DNA of 64,000 nucleotides from contig SIAR01000006.1 of assembly GCA_009691705.1 (NCBI GenBank), positions 1-64,000 of the forward strand, given 5' to 3'. Below the pieces are notes generated by a model. That model saw only the letters and a list, made by a program, of their open reading frames with translations, was not told where the DNA came from and did not search any database. Shown here in pieces: positions 37,185-45,982 of the stretch (positions are counted from its first letter, which is position 1; the number at the start of each line of letters is the position of its first letter). A program made the translations under genes and the position numbers. The DNA comes from Phycisphaerales bacterium. GTDB taxonomy: Bacteria > Planctomycetota > Phycisphaerae > Phycisphaerales > SM1A02.

Positions 37185-37892
37185 ATGGGTCAAAAAACAC
37201 ATCCATTTGGTTTCCGAGTCGGCATCACTGAGGCGCACAAGAGCCGTTGGTTTGCTCCAAAGGCACTCTTCGGTGAATTGTTGGTCGAGGATTACAAGAT
37301 TCGCAAGTTCATCGACAAGCGCCTCAATCGCACGCCGCCATTCGCGGCGGTGAGTGATGTGCTCATCGAGCGCACGCGCGAAGAGTTGACCGTGATTATC
37401 AAGACCGCCCGTCCTGGCCAGGTGCTCGGACTCAAGGGATCCGGCAAGGAGCAGTTGATCAATGAACTTCAGGCGCTCACCAACCGCAAAGTTGCGGTGA
37501 ATGTGGTCGAAGTTCGCAATCCAGAAATTGATGCGCGCCTCATCGCTGAAACGATGGCGGAGCAACTCAAGAAGCGCGCAAACTTCCGTCGCCTCATCAA
37601 GATGCGCTGCGAAAGTGCGATGCAAAACGGCGCGAAGGGAATTCGCATTCTTTTGGCGGGACGACTCGGTGGGGCAGAAATGAGTCGCACGCTCGACATG
37701 CGACTCGGTTCGATTCCACGTTCGACGCTGCAGGCGCACGTCGATTACGCGCTTGCCCACTCATTCACTACGTATGGCGCGCTGGGCGTCAAGGTTTGGG
37801 TCTACCGGGGCATGTATTCAGCCGCCGAGGCACAACCGGAATATCAATCCACCGCAGCGGGCGGACAAGCCCGAGCCCGTGGTCGTCGCTGA
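37185..37892 (+). CDS. rpsC: 30S ribosomal protein S3
   Basis: This 235-residue protein begins MGQKTHPFGFRVGITEAHKS. The KH domain is present with GLKGSGKEQLINEL, a version of the usual GxxG loop. The C-terminal half has AKGIRILLAGRLGGAEMSR. S3 is in the 30S head at the mRNA entry tunnel. The extreme C-terminus is short and RAR-rich. Length is within the family range. Confidence 0.98.
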   Translation: MGQKTHPFGFRVGITEAHKSRWFAPKALFGELLVEDYKIRKFIDKRLNRTPPFAAVSDVLIERTREELTVIIKTARPGQVLGLKGSGKEQLINELQALTNRKVAVNVVEVRNPEIDARLIAETMAEQLKKRANFRRLIKMRCESAMQNGAKGIRILLAGRLGGAEMSRTLDMRLGSIPRSTLQAHVDYALAHSFTTYGALGVKVWVYRGMYSAAEAQPEYQSTAAGGQARARGRR

Positions 37893-37924
37893 TTTACTAA
37901 ACACTGAACACTACGAGATAAGAC

Positions 37925-38344
37925 ATGAAGCTACTTCCCTCACGAGTCAAGTACCGCAAGCAACAGCGCGGCAAGATGAAAGGCTGCGCAACACGCGGCA
38001 ACTACGTCGCATACGGAGACTATGGGTTGCAGTCTCTCGAAACCGTTTGGCTGAGCGGGCGACAGATCGAAGCAGGCCGTATCGCCGCGCAGCACTTTCT
38101 GCGTCGTCAAGGCAAGCTCTACATTCGCGTCTTCCCAGAGAAGCCGATTTCGAAGAAGCCACTCGAGACTCGAATGGGTACTGGAAAGGCTGAAGTTGAG
38201 TACTGGGCAGCGCGCGTTAAGCCGGGCACGGTGCTCTTTGAAGTGGAAGGTGTTTCAGAAGATCTCGCCAAGCAAGCGCTCGCGCGTGTTGCGTACAAGA
38301 TGCCCGTGCGATGCCGCATGGTCTCACGAAGACTCGCCGTCTAA
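37925..38344 (+). CDS. rplP: 50S ribosomal protein L16
   Basis: This 139-residue protein begins MKLLPSRVKYRKQQRGKMKG. It contains the conserved RRQGKLYIRVFPEKPISKKP and TRMGTGKAEVEYWAARVKPG segments that contact the A-site tRNA and 23S helices. Length is normal. The rpmC gene follows 21 nt later. Confidence 0.97.
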   Translation: MKLLPSRVKYRKQQRGKMKGCATRGNYVAYGDYGLQSLETVWLSGRQIEAGRIAAQHFLRRQGKLYIRVFPEKPISKKPLETRMGTGKAEVEYWAARVKPGTVLFEVEGVSEDLAKQALARVAYKMPVRCRMVSRRLAV

Positions 38345-38365
38345 CTCGAAGCAAGGAACCGAATC

Positions 38366-38653
38366 ATGGACATGAAAGAAATCAAGAAACTGAATGACGA
38401 AGAGTTGGGTCTCGAGAGCGGTCGCGTTCGACGGTCCATCTTCAATTTGCACTCGCAAGTTGTGACCGAAAAGGTCAAAGACTCTTCGCAGTTCGGAAAA
38501 CTGCATGGCGATCTTGCCCGGCTTCTGACCGAAGTGTCGGCGCGCCGCGTTGCGAAGAATCCAGTTGTGCGCAAGGCGGTTGCCGTTGCCCAAACAAAGA
38601 CAGTCAGCAAACCAGCCGGCAAGAAGGCCGCTGCAAAGAAGGTGAAGTCATGA
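38366..38653 (+). CDS. rpmC: 50S ribosomal protein L29, C-terminally extended
   Basis: This 95-residue protein is longer than the usual 60-70. The core (about 1-64, MDMKEIKKLNDEELGLES to RLLTEVSARR) is a typical two-helix L29 at the tunnel exit. The last 30 residues form a Lys/Ala-rich tail (VSKPAGKKAAAKKVKS). The start has AAGGAA upstream, and the stop overlaps the rpsQ start by 4 nt. Confidence 0.95.
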   Translation: MDMKEIKKLNDEELGLESGRVRRSIFNLHSQVVTEKVKDSSQFGKLHGDLARLLTEVSARRVAKNPVVRKAVAVAQTKTVSKPAGKKAAAKKVKS

Positions 38654-38970
38654 GTCGCAAGTCCCCAGTTGTCATTCCAGAAAAGAGCCCACGTCTCGTT
38701 GGTATGGTCGATCGCGATGGTCAGGATCGCACCCGCCGCGTAGTGATCTCTTACTCCGCGCGCCATCCACGCTACGGTAAGTACGTTCGACAACGAACCA
38801 TCCTGCATGTGCATGACGAGACCAACGACTCGCATATGGGCGATCGCGTTGAGATCGCTGAGTGCCGTCCCGTCTCGCGCACCAAGCGTTGGGCGCTAGT
38901 GCGAATCGTCGAACGCGCCCAGATCAAGGCAGAAGTTGTGTACGGCGAAGCGGTGAAGACGAAGGACTGA
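38650..38970 (+). CDS. rpsQ: 30S ribosomal protein S17
   Basis: This 106-residue protein is slightly longer than the common 85 residues. The OB-fold core shows LVGMVDRDGQDRTRRVVI, HDETNDSHMGDRVEIAECRPVSRTKRW and a final helix-like tail. It binds 16S rRNA helix 11 as a primary assembly protein. It is coupled to rpmC through a 4-nt overlap. Confidence 0.95.
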   Translation: MSRKSPVVIPEKSPRLVGMVDRDGQDRTRRVVISYSARHPRYGKYVRQRTILHVHDETNDSHMGDRVEIAECRPVSRTKRWALVRIVERAQIKAEVVYGEAVKTKD

Positions 38971-39014
38971 GTTTCGACATCGCAATCCCAAAGAATTTAC
39001 GGAGAACATAGAAA

Positions 39015-39401
39015 ATGATTCAAAAAGAAAGCAGAATGGAAGTCGCCGACAACAGCGGCGCCCGAGAAGCAATGGTGATTGGAGTGTTGGGTGCGAGCAC
39101 CGCGCGCGGTCGTTTCACCCGTCTCTCGATGTCTGTTGGTGATCGTGTGCGCGTGGCTATCAAGGCCGCGATTCCAAACGGCGATGTCAAGTCTGGTGAC
39201 AAAGCGCTCGCAGTCATTGTGCGCGTGAAGTATCCAGTGCGTCGCGATGATGGTTCGTACGTCCGGTTTGATTCGAACGCATGCGTTCTGATCGACGAAG
39301 ATGGCAATCCCAAGGGCACGCGCATCTTCGGTGCAGTCGCGCGTGAACTGCGGGAGAAGAATTACATGAAGATCGTTTCCCTTGCACCAGAGGTCGTCTA
39401 A
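39015..39401 (+). CDS. rplN: 50S ribosomal protein L14
   Basis: This 128-residue protein begins [20 protein letters not shown]. It is a normal L14 with [34 protein letters not shown] and [17 protein letters not shown]. It forms part of the intersubunit face and contacts 16S rRNA. GGAG lies about 11 nt before the ATG. The rplX start follows after 4 nt. Confidence 0.98.
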   Translation: MIQKESRMEVADNSGAREAMVIGVLGASTARGRFTRLSMSVGDRVRVAIKAAIPNGDVKSGDKALAVIVRVKYPVRRDDGSYVRFDSNACVLIDEDGNPKGTRIFGAVARELREKNYMKIVSLAPEVV

Positions 39402-39405
39402 CCCC

Positions 39406-39747
39406 ATGCCGCTCCATGTCAAAAAAGGTGATGTCGTCGTCGTGACCTCGGGAAACAACCGTGGTAAGTCGGGAGAGATTCTCTCGGTCAACCTCAAGTC
39501 CAATCGTGTGCTCGTCAAGGGCGTGAATGTTCGAAAGCGCAATATCAAAGCGACGCAACAGCAGCCCAAGGGTTCCGTCATTGAGAAGGAACTCTCGATT
39601 CACATTTCGAATGTCAGCCCACTCGTCGATGGCAAGCCAACGCGCGTGCGCTTTAAGACGAAGGCAGACGGATCAAAAGTGCGCGTCGCTGTCCGCAATG
39701 GCAGTGAGTTGCACGTGTTGCGCGGCCCAACCAAGAGCAAGGCCTAA
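39406..39747 (+). CDS. rplX: 50S ribosomal protein L24
   Basis: This 113-residue protein starts at ATG 39406, 4 nt after the rplN stop; the longer in-frame GTG/ATG start inside rplN is rejected. The KOW motif is HVKKGDVVVVTSGNNRGKSG. GVNVRKRNIKATQQQPKGS follows, also typical. L24 initiates 50S assembly near the tunnel exit. Confidence 0.96.
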   Translation: MPLHVKKGDVVVVTSGNNRGKSGEILSVNLKSNRVLVKGVNVRKRNIKATQQQPKGSVIEKELSIHISNVSPLVDGKPTRVRFKTKADGSKVRVAVRNGSELHVLRGPTKSKA

Positions 39748-39756
39748 GGAGTATCC

Positions 39757-40377
39757 ATGTCAAAGAAAGTCATTCCAACATCTCTTCCTGAACCGCGACT
39801 TCGCCGGGCTTTCCGCGATGAAGTCGGCGCAAAGGTGCTGTCTGAATTCGGTCTGAAGAATGTGCACCAACTTCCACAGATCGAGAAGGTTGTCATCAAC
39901 GTCGGAGTTGGTCGCCACCTTGAGAATCAGAAGCTCAAGCCCGAATATCGCGATGCAGTCATCTCGACGCTCTCAACAATCTCAGGTCAAAAGCCGATCA
40001 TGATTCTCGCCAAGAAGGCAGTTTCGAACTTCAAGGTTCGTGAAGGAGCCCCGAGTGCATTCATGGTCACGCTGCGCCGCGAGCGCATGTGGAATTTTCT
40101 GGATCGTCTGATCAATCTCGCGATGCCCCGTATCAAAGATTTTCGAGGCGTCTCCGATAAGACTTTCGACCGCCAGGGCAATTTCAGCGTTGGTCTGACC
40201 GAACAGGCCGTCTGGCCTGAAATCAACATGGCTGCAGTAAATCACACCCACGGAATGAACATCAATATCGTCTTCTCAGGCAGCGATGCCAAGAAGAGCC
40301 GATTGGTGCTCTCCGAACTCGGCATGCCTTTCGTGAAGCCCGAGGAATCGTCAAAGAAGTCTGCAGTCGCCGTCTAA
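39757..40377 (+). CDS. rplE: 50S ribosomal protein L5
   Basis: This 206-residue protein is a little longer than the usual 180 at both ends. It has [61 protein letters not shown] and [13 protein letters not shown], all typical of L5, which binds 5S rRNA and contacts the P-site tRNA. GGAG precedes the start by about 7 nt. rpsN follows 19 nt later. Confidence 0.97.
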   Translation: MSKKVIPTSLPEPRLRRAFRDEVGAKVLSEFGLKNVHQLPQIEKVVINVGVGRHLENQKLKPEYRDAVISTLSTISGQKPIMILAKKAVSNFKVREGAPSAFMVTLRRERMWNFLDRLINLAMPRIKDFRGVSDKTFDRQGNFSVGLTEQAVWPEINMAAVNHTHGMNINIVFSGSDAKKSRLVLSELGMPFVKPEESSKKSAVAV

Positions 40378-40396
40378 AGGAACCACAGGAAGCACT

Positions 40397-40582
40397 ATGG
40401 CAAGCAAACGCGTATTCGCAAAAATGAAGACCACGCCGAAGTTCTCGACGCGCAAGCGCAATCGTTGCGAGATCACTGGACACGCACGGGCGTACTACCG
40501 AAAGTTTCGGATCAGCCGACACATGTTGCGCGAGTTGGCACTGCTGGGAATGATCCCAGGCATGCGTAAGGCATCGTGGTAA
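40397..40582 (+). CDS. rpsN: 30S ribosomal protein S14, short form lacking zinc ligands
   Basis: This 61-residue protein has the length and layout of the zinc-type S14 (ending [11 protein letters not shown]). However, the four-cysteine ribbon is broken: Cys24 remains, whereas the positions of the other three ligands are Thr27, Ser40 and Met43. Zinc-free S14 proteins in other bacteria are usually about 100 residues long. The rest, including [19 protein letters not shown], fits S14 of the 30S head. The start has CACAGGAAG upstream. It sits in the usual position between L5 and S8. Confidence 0.96.
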   Translation: MASKRVFAKMKTTPKFSTRKRNRCEITGHARAYYRKFRISRHMLRELALLGMIPGMRKASW

Positions 40583-40604
40583 TTCAATTCTCGAGGAACT
40601 AATC

Positions 40605-41003
40605 ATGTCATTGCAAGATCTCACAGCCGATATGTTGACCCGCATCCGAAATGCAGTTTCAATTCGCCGCAAGAGCGTGACCTGCCTGAACAACCGCCTC
40701 AACCGCGGTGTGCTTGAGGTACTGCGCGACGAGGGTTTCATCATCGGATTCGAAGTGATTCCCGATGGTCGCCAAGGTCTCCTGCGAGTGCAGTTGAAGT
40801 ATGGACCACGTGGCGAAACGCTTATCAATCGCATCGATCGAGTCTCGCACTCGGGTTGCCGCGTCTATTGCGGTGCCGAAGCGATGCCTCGTTTGCTTGA
40901 AGGACTTGGGATCACGGTGGTCTCAACGAGTCAGGGCGTCATGAGCGACCGCAAGGCGCGCGAGATGCGCGTCGGCGGCGAAGTTGTCTGCGCCGTTTCC
41001 TAA
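40605..41003 (+). CDS. rpsH: 30S ribosomal protein S8
   Basis: This 132-residue protein begins MSLQDLTADMLTRIRNAVSI. It shows the S8 core LEVLRDEGFIIGFEV, YGPRGETLINRIDRVSHSGCRVY and GLGITVVSTSQGVMSDRKAR. S8 is a primary 16S-binding protein and, in enteric bacteria, the repressor of the spc operon. Any equivalent site here is not recognisable. GAGGA precedes the start. Length is normal. Confidence 0.97.
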   Translation: MSLQDLTADMLTRIRNAVSIRRKSVTCLNNRLNRGVLEVLRDEGFIIGFEVIPDGRQGLLRVQLKYGPRGETLINRIDRVSHSGCRVYCGAEAMPRLLEGLGITVVSTSQGVMSDRKAREMRVGGEVVCAVS

Positions 41004-41045
41004 ACCGGCAAGTATGCACGAAAGTAATCCCGAAAGAAGAATCAC

Positions 41046-41609
41046 ATGAGCCGAATCGGAAAACAACTCATCACAGTGCCAGCAACGGTCAAAGTTGCGG
41101 TGAACACCGCCACGCGGACTGTTGACCTACAGGGTCCCAAGGGCAAGAACTCATTTTGCTACCGACCCGAAGTGGTCGTGGCGTTTAACGCCGCGAACAA
41201 TTCGATCGCTTGCACACTCGACGACATCTCCCGCATTGACGAAGGCAATCGCCGCGCATATTGGGGTACGACGCGGGCCGTCCTCAACAAAATGGTGAAG
41301 GGTGTCCTCGATGGTTACTCAATCAAACTTGAAGTCGTCGGCGTTGGTTGGACATCAAAGCTGCAGGGCAAGAAACTCATTTTGAGCGTCGGGTTTTGCA
41401 ATCCAATCGATCTGATCGTGCCAGAGGGTGTCATCTGCACCGTCGACAACAACACGATCATCACTCTCGCTGGAGTCGATGCCCAAAAGGTCGGCGCATT
41501 TGCGAGTCTCATTCGAAGTCAACGCAAACCAGAACCATACAACGGCAAGGGCATCAAGTACGCCACTGAAGTCATTGCGCGCAAGAAGGGCAAGGCATTC
41601 GGCGCCTAA
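41046..41609 (+). CDS. rplF: 50S ribosomal protein L6
   Basis: This 187-residue protein begins MSRIGKQLITVPATVKVAVN. Both repeated alpha-beta modules are present, with YWGTTRAVLNKMVKGVLDGY, VEVVGVGWTSKLQGKKLILSV-like features, and the C-terminal RKPEPYNGKGIKYATEVI that contacts the sarcin-ricin region. GAAAGAAG-type sequence precedes the start. Length is normal. Confidence 0.97.
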   Translation: MSRIGKQLITVPATVKVAVNTATRTVDLQGPKGKNSFCYRPEVVVAFNAANNSIACTLDDISRIDEGNRRAYWGTTRAVLNKMVKGVLDGYSIKLEVVGVGWTSKLQGKKLILSVGFCNPIDLIVPEGVICTVDNNTIITLAGVDAQKVGAFASLIRSQRKPEPYNGKGIKYATEVIARKKGKAFGA

Positions 41610-41630
41610 GGCGCGCGAAAGGAAATTCAT

Positions 41631-41993
41631 ATGGACATTTGCACACAAAAAAGAACTCGTCGCGCTCGTCGGCGCAAGGGACTCCGAAAGACACTCCGTG
41701 GCACGCCTATGCGGCCCCGTCTTGCGGTTTTCCGCTCACCCCGTCATATCTATGTACAGATCATTGACGATCTGGCAGGTCGCACGCTTGCCGCGGCATC
41801 ATCGCTTGATGTCGAATTGGTCGGCAAGGTGGGCGGGAATGCCGACGCTGCAACTGTCGTCGGCCGCGTCGTCGCTGAACGTGCGATCAAGGCTGGCGTA
41901 GAGCAGGTCGTCTTCGACCGCGGCGGATATCGCTATCACGGACGGATCAAGGCGCTCGCAGATGCAGCGCGTGAAGCAGGACTCAAATTCTGA
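41631..41993 (+). CDS. rplR: 50S ribosomal protein L18
   Basis: This 120-residue protein begins [20 protein letters not shown]. It has [20 protein letters not shown], a central [19 protein letters not shown] and the terminal [26 protein letters not shown] of L18, which binds 5S rRNA with L5. GAAAGGAAA precedes the ATG. Length is normal. Confidence 0.97.
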   Translation: MDICTQKRTRRARRRKGLRKTLRGTPMRPRLAVFRSPRHIYVQIIDDLAGRTLAAASSLDVELVGKVGGNADAATVVGRVVAERAIKAGVEQVVFDRGGYRYHGRIKALADAAREAGLKF

Positions 41994-42041
41994 AAAATAG
42001 GACACGCTCGCATTCGCGAGTGAACACTTGAGGTTACAAAT

Positions 42042-42872
42042 ATGAACGACAACTTTGGTGATGACAGCGGCGTCGATGCAACAACGGTTAAGGTGTTTCG
42101 CACCTCCTCAACGGTGGCAGGTGGTCGACGATTCAGCTTCGGCGCACTCGTCGTCGTTGGTGATCGACATGGAAAGGTTGCAGTTGGATATGCCAAGAGC
42201 AATCAGGTTCCAACCAGCGTCGAGAAAGCCACTCGCGAAGGCAAGCGCAAGTTGCGCGCCTATCCGTTGCAGGGTCGCACGCTTCCGCATTCAGTCGAGG
42301 GTCGCTTTGGCGCCTCGAAGGTGCGGTTGGTTCCGGCGAGTCCTGGAACTGGCGTAATCGCCGGTGCCTCAGTTCGGGCGGTGCTTGACATGCTCGGCGT
42401 GCAGGATTGCCTCACGAAAGCATATGGATCGACCAACGCTAAGAATCTCGTGAAGGCCACGTTTGCTGCGCTAGATTCACTTCGGACACGCGAGCGAGTC
42501 GAACAGCTTCGCGGCGTCTCGCTTGGAACAACAACCGTTGAAGATTCAATCGCCCGCGGAATTGCGGCGATGCCATCCCAACGTTCTGGTGAACGCGCGG
42601 CAGCCCCTGTGAACACCGTTGGTGACGAGCGGCGTCGCGGTGGCGGTGGCGGTCGTCCAGGTGGTGGCGGTGGACGTGGATTTGGCGGCGGCGGCGGTCG
42701 ACCACGCTCGGACGATGGCGGACGAGCATTCACACCAGCAGCACCAGCAGCACCAGCAGCACCAGCAGCACCAGTTTCAGCACCAGCAGCACCAGTTTCA
42801 GCGCCAGCAGCACCAGCAGTGGATGCGCCAGCAAGCCAATCCGAAGGTTCGAGTCCGTCAGTTCAGTCTTGA
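42042..42872 (+). CDS. rpsE: 30S ribosomal protein S5 with long RG- and PA-rich tail
   Basis: This protein has 276 residues, whereas S5 is usually 160-175. The core (about 10-158) is normal, with VAGGRRFSFGALVVVGDRHG near residue 26 and GTGVIAGASVRAVLDMLGVQD near 102, and lies at the mRNA entry site. From about residue 160 a tail follows. Residues 196-222 are Gly/Arg-rich (RRRGGGGGRPGGGGGRGFGG), resembling RGG RNA-binding boxes, and residues 231-260 are PAA/PVSA repeats. No L30 gene follows, although L30 usually sits between S5 and L15. The tail could bind RNA or other proteins at the 30S surface; this is inference. Confidence 0.96.
   Translation: MNDNFGDDSGVDATTVKVFRTSSTVAGGRRFSFGALVVVGDRHGKVAVGYAKSNQVPTSVEKATREGKRKLRAYPLQGRTLPHSVEGRFGASKVRLVPASPGTGVIAGASVRAVLDMLGVQDCLTKAYGSTNAKNLVKATFAALDSLRTRERVEQLRGVSLGTTTVEDSIARGIAAMPSQRSGERAAAPVNTVGDERRRGGGGGRPGGGGGRGFGGGGGRPRSDDGGRAFTPAAPAAPAAPAAPVSAPAAPVSAPAAPAVDAPASQSEGSSPSVQS
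42733..42819 (+). repeat. Tandem 9-bp CACCAGCAG-type repeat in the rpsE 3' end
   Basis: About nine near-identical 9-bp units, broken twice by TTTCAG, encode the PAAPAA/PVSAP tail of S5. A second, Gly-coding simple region (GGTGGCGGT) lies just upstream at about 42638-42706. Both are prone to slippage in multiples of three. Confidence 0.85.
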
Positions 42873-42902
42873 GTCAGTTTTCTTGATTAGGAGTAATGAG
42901 CC

Positions 42903-43514
42903 ATGATGATCCATGATGTCACCGCCAAGGTTGGAAAGCACAAACTGCGCATGCGCGTCGGTCGCGGTGAGGGAAGCGGCAAGGGCGGCACAAGCGGTCG
43001 CGGTCACAACGGTGCGAAGAGTCGCGCAGGTTGGACAAGCCGTCCCGGTTACCAGGGTGGTTCAACACCACTCTTGCGTCGCTTTCCAAAGCGCGGATTC
43101 TCAAATGCAGACTTTCGAGTCGACTATCACATTGTCAACGTCTCTGACCTCGCGAAGCATTTCGCTGCAGGCACCCACGTTGATGTTGACGCACTCGTGC
43201 GCGTTGGACTTGTGCGCGACACCAAGATGCCACTCAAGGTTCTGGGCACTGGCGATATCGCTGTGAAGTTGAGCGTGACCGCAGATAAGTTCTCGACGCA
43301 GGCCAAGGCGAAGATCGAAGCAGCTGGCGGAAGCGTCATTCTGACCCCGCATGCAGCCAAGGTGGCCGCGGCAGAACAAGCCGAAGCAGAAGCGCTGGCA
43401 ACTAAGAAGGCGAATGCTGCGAAGCGCGCGCCGAAGGGCAAAGCGGAATCCAAGGCCGAATCCAAAGCGGAAGGCAAAGCAGCACCAGACGCTCCTGCCT
43501 CCGATAGCAACTGA
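42903..43514 (+). CDS. rplO: 50S ribosomal protein L15, C-terminally extended
   Basis: This protein has 203 residues compared with about 145. The core begins MMIHDVTAKVGKHKLRMRVG and has GRGEGSGKGGTSGRGHNGAKSRAG followed by LLRRFPKRGFSN, all typical of L15. The last 45-50 residues form an Ala/Lys/Glu-rich tail with repeated KAESKAE units. Two adjacent ATG codons (42903, 42906) could start it. TTAGGAG lies upstream. It follows rpsE by 30 nt, with L30 missing. Confidence 0.96.
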   Translation: MMIHDVTAKVGKHKLRMRVGRGEGSGKGGTSGRGHNGAKSRAGWTSRPGYQGGSTPLLRRFPKRGFSNADFRVDYHIVNVSDLAKHFAAGTHVDVDALVRVGLVRDTKMPLKVLGTGDIAVKLSVTADKFSTQAKAKIEAAGGSVILTPHAAKVAAAEQAEAEALATKKANAAKRAPKGKAESKAESKAEGKAAPDAPASDSN

Positions 43515-43529
43515 TCTCGCGAATAACCA

Positions 43530-44942
43530 ATGCTCCAAGCGTTTGCAAACATCTTTCGAATCCGCGACCTGCGCAACAAGGTGTTTTTCACGTTGGGCGT
43601 CTTGGCCATATACCGAATCGGGTTTTGGATCCCGCTTCTCGGCGTCGATCAGTCTGAACTCGCGCGCGCCGCTGAGCGTGCATCGGTCGATCAAACCGGG
43701 TTCGGTCGCTTGCTCGAGTACGCATCAATTTTCTCCGGCGGATCGCTTCAGCAGTCGACCATCTTCGGTTTGGGCATCATGCCGTACATCACGGCAAGCA
43801 TCATCTTTCAGCTTTTGCAGGCAGTCGTTCCAGCCCTGCAAGACTTGAAGAAAGAGGGGATGTCTGGCCAGACCAAGATCATGGAGTGGACGCGGTATGC
43901 AACCGTCGGACTCTGCCTTTTGCAGGGACTCATGTGGCTCGGCTTCTTGCGCACACAGAATCTAGTGCAGCCCGAGTTTCAGGTTGGCGGCGGATTGGTG
44001 GTCTTTTATCTAGCAGGCGTTTCGGGATTGACCGCCGGAAGTCTCTTCCTGATGTGGCTTGGCGAGCAAGTTGACAAGTACGGAATCGGCAACGGTGTCT
44101 CGATTATTCTGACCGCTGGAATCCTCTCGCGCATGCCAAGCGCGGCGACTTGGATCTTCGAGAACTTCGACGCAAGCGTGCAGGGTGGCGATTCGAAAAT
44201 CGGTCTCGTCGGACTAATCGTTCTGCTTGCCGGATTCCTCTTCGTTGTTGGTGGTGCGATCATCATCACTGTCGCACAGCGCCGAATACCAATTCAACAG
44301 GCGAAGCACACTCGTGGACGCAAGGTCTACGGCGGTCAAAAGCACTACCTGCCACTGCGCATTAACCACGCCGGCGTCATGCCAATTATCTTCGCAAGCA
44401 CGCTGATGATGTTTCCAGCATCTGGCTGTGCGTGGATCGCCTCGCGCGCTGCCGCAGTCGACGCATCCTCGACCTGGTCGAGCATCACAAGTTTTATTGC
44501 GCAGAATCTGCAGATCGGCGCGTACCCGTACGTGCTCGTCGAGATCGTGCTCATCTACTTCTTCTCTTACTTCTGGACGACTGTGCAACTTTCGCCAACA
44601 GACATGGCTAAACAATTGCGCGAGCACGGCTCATTCATTCCTGGACTGCGCCCTGGACCACGCACCGCTGAATACCTCGAGACTGTGATCTCTCGCATCA
44701 CGTATGTCGGCGCAGGTGCGTTGGCGCTGATCGCGATTATCCCGACGATCGTGAGCCAGCAATTGGGAATCCCATTCTTCGTCGCGCAGTTTCTTGGCGG
44801 TACGGGTCTGCTCATCGTCGTCAGCGTCGCGCTTGACCTTGTGCAGCGCATCGAAGCAAATCTCTTGATGCGTAACTATTCAGGATTCCTCTCGACAGGC
44901 ACGAGTGAGTCCGGTCCTCGCATTAGATCGGCTCGAGGCTAA
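43530..44942 (+). CDS. secY: Preprotein translocase subunit SecY
   Basis: This 470-residue protein has about ten membrane helices and forms the channel of the Sec translocon. Conserved features include YRIGFWIPLLGVD at helix 1, the plug region after SGGSLQQSTIFGLGIMPYITASI, and RRIPIQQAKHTRGRK with KHYLPLRINHAGVMPIIFAS in the cytoplasmic loops that bind SecA or the ribosome. The C-terminus ends in a short polar tail. It must serve the many signal-peptide proteins seen in this window. It follows rplO by 15 nt. adk does not follow. Confidence 0.97.
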   Translation: MLQAFANIFRIRDLRNKVFFTLGVLAIYRIGFWIPLLGVDQSELARAAERASVDQTGFGRLLEYASIFSGGSLQQSTIFGLGIMPYITASIIFQLLQAVVPALQDLKKEGMSGQTKIMEWTRYATVGLCLLQGLMWLGFLRTQNLVQPEFQVGGGLVVFYLAGVSGLTAGSLFLMWLGEQVDKYGIGNGVSIILTAGILSRMPSAATWIFENFDASVQGGDSKIGLVGLIVLLAGFLFVVGGAIIITVAQRRIPIQQAKHTRGRKVYGGQKHYLPLRINHAGVMPIIFASTLMMFPASGCAWIASRAAAVDASSTWSSITSFIAQNLQIGAYPYVLVEIVLIYFFSYFWTTVQLSPTDMAKQLREHGSFIPGLRPGPRTAEYLETVISRITYVGAGALALIAIIPTIVSQQLGIPFFVAQFLGGTGLLIVVSVALDLVQRIEANLLMRNYSGFLSTGTSESGPRIRSARG

Positions 44943-44946
44943 CTAG

Positions 44947-45963
44947 ATGGTGACCTTTCGAACCACTCCCAGCGAACTTCTGACCAGTGCCGATGTGCGG
45001 CGCGGCGGAGTGGCCGCAACGGTGCGTCTCGATACTCCAAAGCGCCGCCCACTCGTCGGTGGTGGACGTCAGGTTGAACTTCGGATGCCCCAAGAGATCG
45101 ATGCAATTCGCGCGAGCGCATTGATCGCCCGTGCCGCCGTCGACGCGGCATTGCGCTGCGCCACCGTCGGGGCAATGCCCTCGTCACTGGCGGCGGTCGT
45201 TGCCGGCGTGATCGCGGCCGAGCGCGCCGAGAGCATCATCCAGAGTCCGTCCTTCGACGAAGTCGATGAAGATGCCCGCACGTTTCCGGCGGCTTGTTGC
45301 ATCGCAGTGAATGATCGTTTGATTCACGCCGTTCCAACCGATGAGCCGCTGCGCGATGGCGATGTAGTCACCGTCGACGTTGCAGTACGTTTGCGCGGAT
45401 GGTGTGCTGATGTGGCAGACTGCGTCGTTGTTGGCAACGGCTCATGTGAAAGGCACGCGATGGTCAGCTGTTGTCACGAAATGCTTGAAGCCGCACTCGC
45501 ATTGATTGCACCCGGCGTTCGCTGGTCACGCGTGGCGCGCGCGATGCAAGACGTCGCCAACGCACGAAGTTTGGGACTCGTCACGGGATACGCGGGCCAT
45601 GGAGTTGGTCGCGCGCTGCACGAAGCACCCGTTGCGCCCTGTGCACTCGACAGCGCGTTCGAAGCCCGCGGCGACTTCACGATTCTTCCCGACATGGTCT
45701 TGTCGGTTGAACCGACGGTCGTTCAACATCCCGACGGTATTCGCTCAGTCGACGCAGATGGCTTTGCCATCGGAGTGCGGTTCGTCTCCTGCGAAGATGG
45801 GTGGACAATGCGAACAGAGTCTGGCGCGGCTGGGTGCTCAGTTGAGCGCACCGTCGTCGTCACACGAACGGGGTGCGAGATGCTTGACGAGGTGCGTACC
45901 TCGGTCTCGACGCCGTCCAGTCAGATCGCGCATGCAAGTCATGCCGGTAATGCCCGAATGTAA
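44947..45963 (+). CDS. map: Methionine aminopeptidase, type I, divergent
   Basis: This protein has 338 residues, longer than the usual 250-265 because of an N-terminal extension of about 45 residues and a C-terminal tail. The five metal ligands can be traced: Asp in VTVDVAV, Asp in GWCADVAD, His in [13 protein letters not shown], Glu in MVLSVEPT and Glu in [19 protein letters not shown] supplies the substrate-side His. The protein is rich in cysteine and departs from typical type I sequences. It removes initiator methionine from nascent chains. The start is ATG 44947, 4 nt after the secY stop. Confidence 0.9.
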   Translation: MVTFRTTPSELLTSADVRRGGVAATVRLDTPKRRPLVGGGRQVELRMPQEIDAIRASALIARAAVDAALRCATVGAMPSSLAAVVAGVIAAERAESIIQSPSFDEVDEDARTFPAACCIAVNDRLIHAVPTDEPLRDGDVVTVDVAVRLRGWCADVADCVVVGNGSCERHAMVSCCHEMLEAALALIAPGVRWSRVARAMQDVANARSLGLVTGYAGHGVGRALHEAPVAPCALDSAFEARGDFTILPDMVLSVEPTVVQHPDGIRSVDADGFAIGVRFVSCEDGWTMRTESGAAGCSVERTVVVTRTGCEMLDEVRTSVSTPSSQIAHASHAGNARM

Positions 45964-45982
45964 ATGTGGTTCAAAGGAGTTC

